A DNA stretch of 64,000 nucleotides from Folioceros fuciformis (taxonomy: Eukaryota; Anthocerotophyta; Anthocerotopsida; Anthocerotales). The DNA lies in contig JBNGIO010006247.1 in assembly GCA_049999805.1 (NCBI GenBank), positions 240,498 through 304,497 on the forward strand, read 5' to 3'. The position numbers and the translations under genes are program-made. Under the pieces are notes generated by a model that saw only the letters and a list, made by a program, of their open reading frames with translations, ran no database searches and had not been told where the DNA came from. Of this stretch, positions 26,341 through 37,407 are shown in pieces (the stretch's first letter is position 1; every line of letters begins with the position of its first letter).

Positions 26341-28837
26341 CATGCAGTGCAGATGTACAGTACTCTCCTTGGTCCGGTAACCTGGGCATTCATTGGGCCT
26401 GCTTTGCAGGCTTCCGTACGCCGACGTGGCACCCGGTGGCCAGTAAGACAGAACTATACTGCAGTTGGTCGATCTACCGTCCACTAAAAGCACGGTTGGG
26501 ACGCGCGCCCCGAGGGCATACCTGCCTCGGTAAAGATCTAATAGCCGTCGGCCACCTGCCCAACATTCGATGTGTAAATCATTTGCCTTCCCGTCGAGCG
26601 AATGCGCCTCGCCCCCCCCGTCGACGACCCAGGTAATCCTGCTGAACGTGCACCTGGGTTAATAGGGCTACTTGCCTGACGAATCCTACAGCTGCGTTGC
26701 TGGCGGGTTCGTGTGCCAGTCCAAGTCGTTAAGAGCTCGACTCTGTGGGATTCTTGTTGCTTGACTGGTCAGGCAGGGATGGATTGTGAAAAAGTATTCG
26801 GCACCGCTCGAGTTTCTGCTGATTCAGGGAGGGAGGGGTGTCCACATACGCATGGTGGCCAGCCGTGCATGCCAGTTCTGGTATGGAAGCTGCCCTTGAA
26901 AGTGGCTAATGCTTTAAGTCTCCGGTATGGAATCGGGAAAAAAATCCCCGGAAAAAACGCTCAGGGTCCGGCTACATGGGAACCTGGCATAATGCTTTAC
27001 GTCTCCGGACTCTGGTTTCTCACATCACAGACACACACTGGCAGGCAGCGAAAGCCTGGTCTGACCGTGGTATTCTGGGATTGCAGCCCCTTCCACTACA
27101 AGATTGAGTACCTGGTGTTGTATGGCCCCACTGTAAGGCAAGGTGAGGAGGCGAAGCAAATGTAACAGCCCCAGTAGCAGACTGTGAGCAATTGTAGCAA
27201 CTTGGAGTGACCAGGGTAAGCTGGAAAAAAGAGCCAGCCAGCCAGCCCGCCAGCCTGTACGCCATGCTACCACGTCCTGGTGTGGCAACAAGTTGCGTTC
27301 TACTTCATGATCCTCGAAGCGGACTTGGAGGGAGCCCATCCTTCCCCCGCACGAGGCCCCCCTAGTCATGATTCCCAACATCCCGGCACTCACTGAAATT
27401 CAGACTTGCAATCCGTCCTGCAGATCTGCCGGAACGTGCTGATCAGATCCTCCACCACTTCCAGACTCTCCCACTCTGAAAAGCACTGCCAAACTTGGGA
27501 ATCGCATGGAGCGCAGGCAGCGTAGGGTGGGTCCACGTTGTCCCACGGCCCGGACCCCGGTCTCGTCATGGCCTCTCAACTTGGGTCTGTGCGGCTCTCG
27601 GAGTCCTCCCTCACCCACGTCCAGGTCCTTTGGTGGTGCGGTTGCAAGCTTGCAGATATTTCGTTAGAGGGCGTCAGCCTTATCCCACGCTGCCAATTTC
27701 AAAATGCTAGCAAAAGCATGAAAACACCCAGGACAGCGCTTTTCGCTAAAAAAGAAAAAAAACGACGAGCCCCGGCCTACGTGGAAGGCGACAGCCTTGT
27801 GAAGCCCCCGCAGATGCGAGCTTGTCCGTGACCTGGCCCTCGAGTGGCGGAAGCTGCGCTTGTTGAATCGCTTCTTTCTTGCTGCTTCTCAAGTGCGCTT
27901 TGTGAGTGCATTCGTCCTCGTGCCACCTACCACGGCAACGCGCCGCGTTGTTTAGGCAGGGCAAGCCAGGCCAAGGGAAGGGAAAGAGGGCGTTCTTTCA
28001 ATCGTTCAAGCCTGGGATTCGTCTGCACTCCGCTGGCGACCGCCTTCTTCGCCTTACCCCGGTGATTCTTCTTGTCCATCCTTCTGTCTGTCATTCCGAG
28101 CCTCTTTGCCTGCGTGCTAACGGACTGCGTCCTTCTTCCCCTTCGCAAACCCAGCTTCCCCGTCAGCCCTGCCCTGTCCCGGTCCTGCATGTGTGGCTGA
28201 GGCCCTCTACAGTGGAGAGTCCCGGGCCCCCTTGTAATGTATGCATACTTGTTGGGTTGCGTGTTTAGGCACGCCAAGGTAGGGGCAGTCGGTGAGGTTT
28301 GTGGTTTTATGTCGAAGCCATGGCATGCGCGCTGGCCACAGTGTGCTTGTGCTGCGGTGCGGGTGACCGCGCCTGGACGCTTGCTCAAGTGCTCTCTCCT
28401 CTTAGTTGCAGGAGACGGCGTCTCGGCCATGAAGCCTGTGTGAGGGACACGTAGTGCGTAACGGAGGAAGAGAGGATCGATCCAGCACGGAACGGATTGC
28501 AGACTACCAGGGCGCGGCCTTCGCTCAGGTAATTGTCTTCTCGCCATCACCAAACTTGTGGCTGGCCGTCCGGTTGGGGACTCGCGCTGCCGTCCCCAGC
28601 TGTGGGCACGTGGCCCGCGCTTGTGTGTGGCCCGTATATCTACCATGATTGAAGCTGATTTCGGGTCGTGACTCTGCTCTTGTGCAGGCCGTGAGGCGGG
28701 TGATGGACAAGGCCTCTAAGAGCTTATGTGTTGTGCCAAAGCAGGGGACGCATAACACGGTCGCTTGTCCTGTTTTGTTACTATTACCCTTACTCTTACG
28801 CCCAACAGGATTCGGAGGCGATGCCAGGTCCAGATGA

Positions 28838-30166
28838 ATGACCCTCCTGTTCTCCCTGCCTGCCTGCCCTTCCTGCTTCTCAGCAGCTCACCACGAAGCT
28901 ATACGCAAGGCCAGCTCGATGCCGCAGGTGTTGGAGGGCAGCTCTCGCCCCATGATTTCTGGAGCCGGAGCAACGACGTTCGATTCTCTGCGGATGTATA
29001 GCGGTGTCGTGATGGACGTATTGCAGCAGCACGACTCCAGCTTCTTCATTTCGGATCCCAGGCTGCCAGACCACCCCATCATCTACGCCAGTCAGGGCTT
29101 TTGTACCATGTCAGGTTTCCTGCATGACGAAGTGGTGGGTCACAAGTTCCCGTTTCTGGACGGACCCGATACCGACAGGGTGACCATGTTAGAAATACGG
29201 GATGCCATCAGAGATGAGCAGCCATGCCAGGTCCGGATACTCAACTACACCAAGCATGGCAAGCCCATGTCCAATATCTTTCACTTGGTGCCTTTGTTCT
29301 CGACACGAGACGGAACTCTTGTCCAGTTCGTGGGACTCTACAGTCCCGTGTCTCGGATTGCAGAGCGTGTGGATGATTCTGCTCGTCTTGCTGGTATCGA
29401 CATGGCATTATGGTTGTTTAGTGGACTCTTGGATGATTCAGCTGCCGACCAGCGGGGGCTGGACCAGAAACGAGTGCAGTCAGGGGCGTGCATAGAGCCT
29501 TATCTGCCCTCGGCACTGGTGGAAGTATCAGCTGGAACAGACTCAGAGTTGCAGGAAGCAGAAGAAAGCATGGCTCGGAATGCTGTTCAGTCCGTGATCA
29601 GCGAGCTTACAAGCTGTAGTGGAGGGAACATAACAGAGAAGAGGGAGGTGTCCCTCGAAGAAAGCGCCACCCTGGGAGTCGTATGCTCGTCTCTGCTTCT
29701 GGCATTGAGTCGTGTGAAGCAAAGCTTTGTGCTTGTGGATCCTCACTTACCTGACATGCCCATTGTGCATGCTAGCGACCTCTTCATTGCTCTCACGGGC
29801 TACTCCAGGGCTGAAGTGGTCGGCAAAAACTGTCGGTTTCTACAGGGTGCAGACACAGATGCACTTGCCATCGAGGAGATTCGGCACTCGGTGAAAGAAC
29901 ACCGGTCCTGCACCGTAGGACTTGTAAACTACAGGAAGGATGGGCAGGCTTTCTGGAATTTGCTCCATGTTTGTCCAGTTCGGAATTGCTGTGGAAAGAT
30001 CGCCTTCTATGCAGGGGTGCAGCTGCCCCTCAATGAATCGGACTGGGAGGCCAGCAAGAAGAAGGGGCATACTGCCCATCTGAAGCAACTAGGAGCAGTG
30101 GGTGCAATCAAAGTTGCTGTTCGCAGTTTACACGGCCCTGGACTGCGACGTGCACGCAATGTTTAA
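28838..30166 (+). CDS. LOV/LOV blue-light receptor protein (PLP/LLP type)
   Basis: One large exon of up to 442 residues; the first in-frame ATG is 28838, another at 28919, and upstream spliced exons are possible, so the start is uncertain. Two PAS/LOV domains are present. LOV1 spans roughly residues 60-175 (FFISDPRLPDHPIIYASQGF, then GHKFPFLDG where the photoactive GXNCRFLQ motif belongs). LOV2 spans roughly residues 295-405 (FVLVDPHLPDMPIVHASDLF, then GKNCRFLQGADTD). No kinase, F-box or Kelch part follows, which matches the plant PAS/LOV (LLP) proteins rather than phototropins or the ZTL family. LOV domains bind FMN and form a cysteinyl adduct in blue light. LOV2 keeps the Cys; LOV1 has Phe there, so only LOV2 should photocycle. 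Confidence 0.9.
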   Translation: MTLLFSLPACPSCFSAAHHEAIRKASSMPQVLEGSSRPMISGAGATTFDSLRMYSGVVMDVLQQHDSSFFISDPRLPDHPIIYASQGFCTMSGFLHDEVVGHKFPFLDGPDTDRVTMLEIRDAIRDEQPCQVRILNYTKHGKPMSNIFHLVPLFSTRDGTLVQFVGLYSPVSRIAERVDDSARLAGIDMALWLFSGLLDDSAADQRGLDQKRVQSGACIEPYLPSALVEVSAGTDSELQEAEESMARNAVQSVISELTSCSGGNITEKREVSLEESATLGVVCSSLLLALSRVKQSFVLVDPHLPDMPIVHASDLFIALTGYSRAEVVGKNCRFLQGADTDALAIEEIRHSVKEHRSCTVGLVNYRKDGQAFWNLLHVCPVRNCCGKIAFYAGVQLPLNESDWEASKKKGHTAHLKQLGAVGAIKVAVRSLHGPGLRRARNV

Positions 30167-30868
30167 CATTTTGTGCCCTGCGTACAGAACTTGTTAACAG
30201 GTGTTGCACCGCGCACGTCGACTTCCCTTCCCGTATGCGGCTACGCATCGTTTATGGTGGCATGGCTAAGCGTCGTAAACACGCCACGCTGCCAATGAAA
30301 GAAGTACAGTCCATCTACCAGACCATAATATTTAGTTAAGGAATCATTCTAGATCCCGAGGTCGAGAACTACATATCAAAGGAGCACCCTCCCAAGGAGC
30401 CTTCGCTAGATACCATCCTCCCAAGGAGCCTTCACCATATGGCACGGGAGAAGACGCATCCGTTATAAACCCTGTGCTTATCATCCTCAATCAGCAGCGA
30501 ACTTAAGCCATTGGCTATCATTGTGAGAGCAGGCGAGATAGGAGGAGTCTTCGAGGAGATATGCGTAATTCTATTGTGGTGCAAGCCGTATCCTAGAACT
30601 GTGAGCACACGTCTCAAGTTACCACGAAACTGTGATGGTTCTCTTAAGGCACGCACTCGGAAGGCAGTCTCGATCGAGCTCCTCAACAGCTAGGTCATTG
30701 CGTTACTTCGAAGGATTTGCCTTACGAGGGACGAAAAAATTGGCGATACCAGAGTCAAGGGAAGACGTAGCTAGCGGATTGAGCAACAACCACCGGTGAT
30801 GGTTCCAAGAAGCAGGACCGCCGCATACTAGTAGCTTCCGGCCACGCACCCCAAGCACACCACCACGT

Positions 30869-30898
30869 AACTTTCGACCAAGTGATTGGTCGAAAGTT
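30869..30898. repeat. perfect 13-bp inverted repeat with 4-nt loop
   Basis: AACTTTCGACCAA, then GTGA, then its exact reverse complement. It could form a strong hairpin; no gene ends next to it. Confidence 0.85.
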
Positions 30899-32249
30899 CA
30901 GCTGGCCTCAAAGCAATTCCAGGAGGAATTCCCGCACGGACGAGCTAGCGGTGGCAGCCTTGCACAAGGTCGCATCTGCTGTGCAGAACTCCGGAGCGGA
31001 AATGGATCGCAGCAACCAAAATGCTGGGGTGAAGTTGCAAACTGATGCCGCCTTCATTCCTTACCATGGCCCAGCTTCGCTGTCAACACAGTCCATGGAG
31101 TGACGGCAAGTGGATGCTGGCGTGTGGTACCACGGGGCCGACACTTCTTGAACTCCGCCTCCCTGCAAGTCTCTCTTTTACTGCTAGAATTCGAGGTATC
31201 AGCGGCTTTTCTGCGAAGGTTGCAGCCGAGTTTCTCAGGATAAGGCCGGCCACGGCGGGACTAGTCACGTCCGGAGAGTGGAGCATCGTTTGCAGTGTTG
31301 TTTTAAGTATTTCTGGAGTCCTGAATTCTGCAATCTTCTTCCACCTTCTCCAGTCTGCTTTGCATTGTCTTCGTGGATTGCGGGAACTTTTGACATCTGA
31401 CAGTCGCCTTGCACTGCACGTTGTAACTATGTCACAGCACTGCATCCGCCTTGGCCCTTGAACTGGAGACATGTCGACTAAGGCGGACCAAGCTACACCC
31501 TGGAGTGGAAGCCACTGGTTGGAGCACTTGGAGTCTTCGGAACCCTTGCAGAATCCGCGGTAACAGGGATGGGAGGACCAGGTCTCGACCCTTCTGCAAG
31601 GGGCGGAAAGGTAGAAGAGAGGCCGGCTAGCAGGTCTTAGTGAATCTGGTGTGTCTGCCCTGCTGGTTGATGGTCCGTTTCGATGTTGCTAATCTGGCTA
31701 TTGCCGTTCATCGGTGCCTGCCATGTCATCACGTTCCTTGAGGGTGACCTGTCAAACTGTACAGCAAGAGACCAATGTTGGCAATGCTGCAATCCCAGGC
31801 TTGGGTAACCATAGAGTGCCTTGGCATCAGCGATGGAGTAAGGGCGCAGGATCCACAGAGATCAGCCAGTATTCGGCGTGGTGTGCGGTCATGGAACAAG
31901 CCATACATACGGCAGAGCAACGCACCGGAGCAAGTTGATTCGTGGAATCACGACTGTACGCAGAAAGACACAAAACTTTGCAAGCTCATTCTAGAGATGT
32001 TCGTGAAAGCAAAGGTTGAAAAGGGTGTTTAAGCTCATACAACTCAAAGCTGAATGAAATTCAATAAGTCTATGTATTAACCTTGAATAGTCTAGTTGAG
32101 ATATCTTGCATATTTAAGAGAAACATATATATCAAAAATTAAGCATAAGTATTTTATTTCATTAATTAATTATCATTTTTTTTAGCTTCCTAGTTGTGGT
32201 TTTTTTACATTAACTATATTATATTATGTTTATATTATTATTTGCATCT

Positions 32250-32306
32250 GTGAACTTAGGTAGGTGGCGAAAGCTTAAGTGAACTTAGGTAGGTGGCTAA
32301 AGCTTA
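32250..32306 (+). repeat. 28-bp direct tandem duplication
   Basis: Two copies beginning GTGAACTTAGGTAGGTGGC and ending AAAGCTTA, one base apart, differing at one position (G/T). Confidence 0.9.
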
Positions 32307-32840
32307 TTCGATCCAACAACTTCTTATAAATTTATTATCATTTCATTGATTTGTTAGTAATTATTTATTATGAACATCAAATTAGTTGATTTTATAATTG
32401 AAAAGCATTCAAATTAGTTAGTCATAAATATTTAAAATTAGTTTAAAAATGATAACAAAGTAGCTGAACTAACCAAAAAAAAGATGTGGAGTACTTAACA
32501 ACCCCATCGTTATATACAGAATTCAATAATTTTATAAAATATTCACTTCAATCTATGATGGAGTAGGTAGCTGACCAAAATTATAACCAGCTATATATAA
32601 ACAAGCATGTTGCAATACACTAATTCACTAATGATACATATTTCAAATGCTAAGAGGATTCATTCACAATTAAGTCTCACGTGTAGGTGAACATTTAGAA
32701 AATAAGAAGAAGAGCTATAATTAGTTTGATAAGCTTTGAGCTTTAAGGATACTATTATTCCACCTAAGCAAGTACAAGTCCATGGTACAAATGCATGGGT
32801 TTTGATCTATAATATTGTGAAGAATCAAATATTATTTAAG

Positions 32841-33332
32841 ATGAAAATAAAAATAATTATGTGTATATTATGGGGTCTTTGTGGGGTGATAGAGGCTAAT
32901 GTTAGACACATACCGGAGAAAGTAAATTGTGGCAGTAGAAATGTAGATACAAGTCTAACTTATCAACAAGTACTTGTTGTAGCAATGCAAAAATTAGCTG
33001 CCTTAGGGTTTTCAAAGTGGGAGGAACGTAGAGACACTGGTACATGGAGAGGGAAACGCCTTAAGCTCTTAGGATTCTACACGGGAATTGATCTCACAGG
33101 GAGATCCTGCAATGAAGCTGTCTTCTTCAGAGGTGGGTGTAGAGAATCAGCAACATGCACGTCAGGTGTTGAATGTGCCTTGTGTCTTGCTCGACTTGCA
33201 GATGAACTCATATATGAACATTGTCCGGGTTCAGCAATTGCTAATGGGTATGCTTATGATTGTTTTGTGCGCTATAGAAATCAAGGCTTCACAGATCCTC
33301 AAGAAAAGCCTGAGTGGCCGTATACCCCATAA
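32841..33332 (+). CDS. secreted Gnk2-domain (DUF26, ginkbilobin-like) protein
   Basis: The ATG at 32841 gives 163 residues starting with a signal peptide (MKIKIIMCILWGLCGVIEA). An earlier in-frame ATG at 32736 would bury that signal, so I prefer 32841. The mature part has one Gnk2-like domain with SGVECALCLARLADELIYEH and then GYAYDCFVRYRNQGF, the typical ending of this fold. Cysteines are plentiful, but the usual C-X8-C-X2-C motif appears here as C-X5-C-X2-C. Single-domain secreted members such as ginkbilobin bind mannose and inhibit fungi; duplicated domains occur in CRK kinases and PDLPs. No transmembrane or kinase part follows. It lies alone in AT-rich DNA. Activity is inferred from the family only. 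Confidence 0.6.
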   Translation: MKIKIIMCILWGLCGVIEANVRHIPEKVNCGSRNVDTSLTYQQVLVVAMQKLAALGFSKWEERRDTGTWRGKRLKLLGFYTGIDLTGRSCNEAVFFRGGCRESATCTSGVECALCLARLADELIYEHCPGSAIANGYAYDCFVRYRNQGFTDPQEKPEWPYTP

Positions 33333-35108
33333 TGTTGGTTCTCCTTTTCATTGTGATTCTAACTCCATGATCCAAACCTTAAAATATATCAAGAGACCAC
33401 CCAACATTCCACTCTTGGAATCTCAATGTGTTGTGGGAGAAGAGAAGAGAAAGGAAGGGAAGGGATCGTTGTCGGGGGAAGAGAAGAGAAGAGAAAGGAA
33501 GGCATATAACCATATGTACATATTAAAATAATTATGTTAAATTGAAATCTAAAATTTTGTAATAAATACAATATGTAGGATTTGTTTGTACTCATGTGGT
33601 TCTGCTGTACATGATACGGAGTCATTGAACTTGCTTGCTTTCCGGACCAGCACTCTGATTGGATGAATGAATAAAAAATAATAAAAGAAGAAACTGAGAG
33701 TGTAAAAGGAAAGTGTTCTCTTGGCCCTCGGAAGTGCAGGAAAGACAGAGAGCTGGGCTGGGGCATGGGGATGGCGAGATGGGAGAGGAAAAGCGAAGGC
33801 GGGGACGATTCTTCGTTTGACGCCCACACAAATGCAATCAATCCGGAACAATATTTTGTGGCGGGCATGGCAGTAGCAGGTGGTTGGTTGCGTTTGGAAC
33901 AGGAAGAGCCTGGAAGAACGTGGACGGTGGGTGTCATTCCCATGGCGTCACGGCGAGTGCCACCCGTTGTGGGTTGTGGTACCGTCACCATAGCCACAGC
34001 CATAGACAAGAGGGCCGTTACAGGAGTGGCGTTGCCAGGGTCCTGCGACCGCAGGAACCGAGCAGGCACACCGTCTGGGCCGGCGGTTTGTCGCCTTGTG
34101 GGATTNNNNNNNNNNNNNNNNNNNNNNNNNNNNNNNNNNNNNNNNNNNNNNNNNNNNNNNNNNNNNNNNNNNNNNNNNNNNNNNNNNNNNNNNNNNNNNN
34201 NNNNNATCTGGAGCAGGGTGGGGGACTGGAGGTGTGGAGTCCGGGTGCAGAGACCCTGGTCCGGCACCAGGTCCAGGTCCGGGCCCTGGCCCTGGCCTGG
34301 GTTGCCAGGAGCATACATGTCGCATGATGGCATATACCATCGCCGTAGCGCATGCGCACATGCCGGCTTGCAGGCCTGGCGTGGGCCGCTCTCCGCGCCT
34401 ACTTTCCTGTCTTGGACTCGTCCAGGCTTGACAGGGAGGCCGCAGAGGCGGCCGCGTCACTGCGACTTGTTTGCCTTCGACTTCCGAGGATGCGTAAGCC
34501 TCCCTTTGGCCAGTCCAGTGTTCCAACTTGGGTGGTGTATACAGAGATGGTAAGTCTGACCCACAACCAGCCTTCCAATCCCGTATTCCCGCTCGGGCGG
34601 TACGTACAGGGTTAGAAGTCTGTGACCCACCCGAACTACCAGGGGCGGCCGCCAATACCGAACATTCGCGACGAAGAAGGGGAAGCAGCCGCGCATCCGG
34701 AAGGTGAAGAGAAGCATCGGCTTCGTGTCTCGGTGCTGGGTCTCCCGCTTCCCAGACACTCCCAGCCTCTGCATTTCCTTATATTCTGATCCTGCCCTCC
34801 GCGTCCCGCCCGTGCCCGTGCCCTGCTAGGTCCCTCGGCCCCGCAGTTCCCTCCCTCCGGTCCCGGACTCTGCCCTCCTGCCTGCGCCTGCGCCTCCCGC
34901 ACAGACGTCATAACACTTTCTCCTTTCCGTGCCTGTCCCTTCACTCGCTTTCTGTTTGGCCTCGGCTCTCCCCCCCCTCTGCAAGCTCTGGCTCCCTGTC
35001 GTGCGTGTGTGTGTGGGCACTCGGGGGAGTCTGCTGCTGCGGCCTCGACAGAGCTGGCCGTGGAGCAATCCTGGCAAACACCGGGAGGAGTCGACAAATC
35101 GGGGCACC
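33333..35108. other. spacer with 100-N gap; right end is the VTC2 promoter/leader
   Basis: A run of 100 N lies at 34106-34205, a standard-size assembly gap of unknown true length. Around it the DNA is GC-rich with simple CCTGGNCC-type repetition. 33430-33510 is a purine-rich GAAGAGAAGAGAAAGGAAGG stretch. Frames across the gap are artefacts. The 34.7-35.1 kb part is pyrimidine-rich on the plus strand, as expected of a leader for the gene at 35408. Confidence 0.45.
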
Positions 35109-35357
35109 ACGGCTGCGTTAACCGGTTCTCGACTTCGCCTGCATCCTAGGTTCCACGCGCTGGGGCACCGGAACGCTCACTTGCTCTTGAGCTCACCTTC
35201 GCTGCACGGGGGTCGGGGCGCCACCCCGTCCGAAGGCGGGTGTCCCTCCGATCTCACCTACTTGGCGGGAGGTGGTCGGTTGCGGAATTTGAAGGTCTCG
35301 CGCTCTGCCGGGCTGCCCCCTGCGGACGTGACTGCTTGCGCCCTTCCGCTTGTGTGA
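35109..35357 (+). promoter_or_regulatory. candidate conserved upstream ORF of VTC2 with ACG start
   Basis: A frame in the VTC2 leader ends with TGA at 35355-35357, 50 nt before the main ATG at 35408. An in-frame ACG at 35109 gives 82 codons. The frame encodes a Gly/Ser/Leu-rich peptide including LHGGRGATPSEGGCPSDLTY. VTC2/GGP genes of land plants are known to carry a conserved leader ORF that starts at a non-AUG (ACG) codon and blocks translation when ascorbate is high. Position, spacing and lack of a nearby ATG in this frame fit. The exact start is inferred. The frame stays open further upstream to a nominal start at 34929. Confidence 0.6.
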
Positions 35358-35407
35358 CAGGAGGCCGAGAGTGCGGGCTTGGTGTGTGAAATTTTTCTTT
35401 AGCGGGG

Positions 35408-37407
35408 ATGGAGATGCTTACCATCAGGCGGGTTCCGACCGTGGTTTCCATGAACCAAGAGCTGGAGCAGGGTGGTTGCGGCAGAGTGTGTTTGGGGGCG
35501 TGCTGCATTTCAGGTAGGAAGTGGGTTTGGTCGGCGGAATGCGGCGGATGTGAGCCCTCTGCCTACGTGGGGCTCATTATTGATGAGGGTGTCGTTTGTG
35601 CTTTTTATCCAGCTTCCAAGCTGCCCTTGTATCGCTCCGGGAAGAAGACGGTCGGTGGGGTGGAGGGAAAGGTGGCATCAGACGCAGTACCTGATGCCGG
35701 AGGCTCGCCTCGGACTGTACTCGACTCGGAGAATGTTTTCCTGGACACCGTCATCCTAGGGCAGGTGTGTCATTTGGTCTCAAGTAGTGAGACAGCCTTG
35801 AACCTCCTGCAGTTTTGCGTCAGATGTAGCCTGGTTCTGATCTGCCGGGGCGTCCGGCCACGAGCGCGTGTATCAATCTTCTGACTGCTTATTTTTCTTG
35901 TTCTTCCCTGGTGCAGTGGGAGGAGCGAATGGGTCGTGGCCTTTTCCGCTATGATGTGACCGCCTGCGAGACCAAGGTAATTTTTTGAGGGGATCACTGG
36001 GACCACAATCATGTGATCATGCTTGTCGTCAAGTCTGTAAGGCTGTTGTGCTGTGAGGCTGAACTCTGTTCATCTGGAATGTCTTCTTCAGATCCTTCCT
36101 GGTCGAATGGGTTTCATTGCCCAACTCAATGAAGGCCGGCACTCAAAGAAGCGACCCACAGAGTTTCGTGTGGACCAAGTTCTTCAACCCTTTGACCCAA
36201 AGAAGTTCAATTTCACCAAAGTGGGTCTGGAAGAGGTTCTCTTCTGCTTCGAGGAGGGTGAGACGGAGGGAAGTCTTTATTACGAAGAAATGGAGATTAA
36301 GGGAAGCCCAAATGTGGTTGTCATCAATGTAAGTTGCTGCATTGCGGAGTGGACATTGTCCGGCACTGCGGTCTGTCCCTTGTAACCCCTGTTGGCATCT
36401 GTTCTTCACTGACCTGACCTGCCCTGCCTGCCCTGCTGCAGGTGAGTCCGATAGACTACGGGCACGTCCTCCTTGTTCCTAGGGTGCTTGATTGTTTACC
36501 TCAGAGAATTGACGAAGAAACTTTCCTCTTGGCGTTACAAATGGCGGTTGAAGGTGACAACGAGTACTTCCGGGTTGCTTACAACAGTTTGGGGGCTTAT
36601 GCGACCATCAACCATTTGCATTTCCAGGTGAGTGAACGTATATGTTGTCGTTGGCTGAGTCTGTCGCTGTGGACTGCACTGACCCTCCCGTCAATCGTTC
36701 AGGCGTACTACAATCAGACCCGTTTCCCTGTTGAACGGGCAGCCACTACGGAACTTCCATCCCTCGTGGGTCCTTCCTATAGGACCGTGCAAGTATTTGA
36801 ACTCTGTGATTACCCGGTGAAGGCCATAGTATTCGAATTGCATAAGAGTGTTGAAGATCTTGCAAATGTTGTGGCCAAGTCCTGCATAGAATTGCAGGAG
36901 CGTAACATTCCTTTCAACCTGCTGATCAGTGATCGGGGTTCAAGGGTGTTTCTCTTCCCTCAGGTACGTTGCAAGTGGCATTGCTAGAACTCTTTGTTTT
37001 GGTGGACTCAAATTGGACCATCATTTTGTATCTCGTACTGGAGCTCTTTCGACCCACTGTGACCTCGGTCTTCGTTGGGTATACAGTGCTTCGCCGAAAG
37101 GCAGGCTCGGGGCGAAGTCGACCAAGATATCCTTGATATGCAAGTGAATCCAGCTGCCTGGGAGATAAGTGGCCATATTGTTCTGAAGCGCAATTTGGAT
37201 TATGACACGGCAACAGAGGAGCACGCTTGCAGGCTGCTGGCCGAGGTCTCTCTCTCGAAAGAAGCATTTGAAGAAGTGAAGATGATCTGCATGACTGTTG
37301 CCGGAGGTATGGATGGGTTCGTGGTCCCTCCACTGATGGATGTCTATGCATCGGCAACCAGAGAGATGAAGGCCGTTGGCAGTTTTCAGCAGACGATAGC
37401 ATGTTAG
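35408..37407 (+). CDS. VTC2: GDP-L-galactose phosphorylase (ascorbate synthesis)
   Basis: Six exons, all in phase: 35408-35764, 35917-35976, 36092-36328, 36442-36627, 36703-36963 and 37087-37407, giving 473 residues. The start MEMLTIRRVPTVVS matches the MLKIKRVPTVVSN-like N-terminus of the family, so translation may begin at either ATG (35408 or 35414). The HIT-type catalytic motif is in TINHLHFQAYYNQTRFPVE, with the HXHX residues at the exon 4/5 boundary. Other family stretches are GRMGFIAQLNEGRHSKKRPT and VSPIDYGHVLLVPRV. It converts GDP-L-galactose and phosphate to L-galactose-1-phosphate, the committed, rate-controlling step of the Smirnoff-Wheeler pathway, in cytosol and nucleus. The leader ORF suggests translational feedback by ascorbate. 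Length is near the usual 430-450. Confidence 0.95.

Larger units (their letters stand above)
25923..28837. other. long spacer; leader exons of the LOV gene possible at its right end
   Basis: No protein-coding domain is recognisable in these 2.9 kb. The left part holds a 62-bp inverted repeat and a telo-box (listed separately). Donor- and acceptor-like sites around 28410-28690 (for example CGCTCAG followed by GTAATTG at about 28530, and TGTGCAG at about 28682) suggest spliced leader exons of the LOV/LOV gene. Open frames at 26.2-28.0 kb overlap on both strands and look like chance. Confidence 0.4.
30167..32840. other. spacer; no recognised gene
   Basis: The plus-strand frame at 31045-31461 and others are unrecognised and overlap frames on the opposite strand. 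From 32.05 kb the DNA becomes very AT-rich. There is a perfect 13-bp hairpin at 30869-30898 and a 28-bp tandem duplication at 32250-32306. I see no supported gene. Confidence 0.45.

Noticed and set aside
26191-28268. Overlapping plus and minus frames of 70-240 codons between DDM1 and the LOV gene
   Set aside because: Unrecognised, mutually overlapping and without coherent splice structure; treated as spacer and possible leader exons.
33389-34655. Several frames of 100-314 codons spanning 34106-34205
   Set aside because: They run through 100 N and are open only because N is not a stop; no domain on either side.
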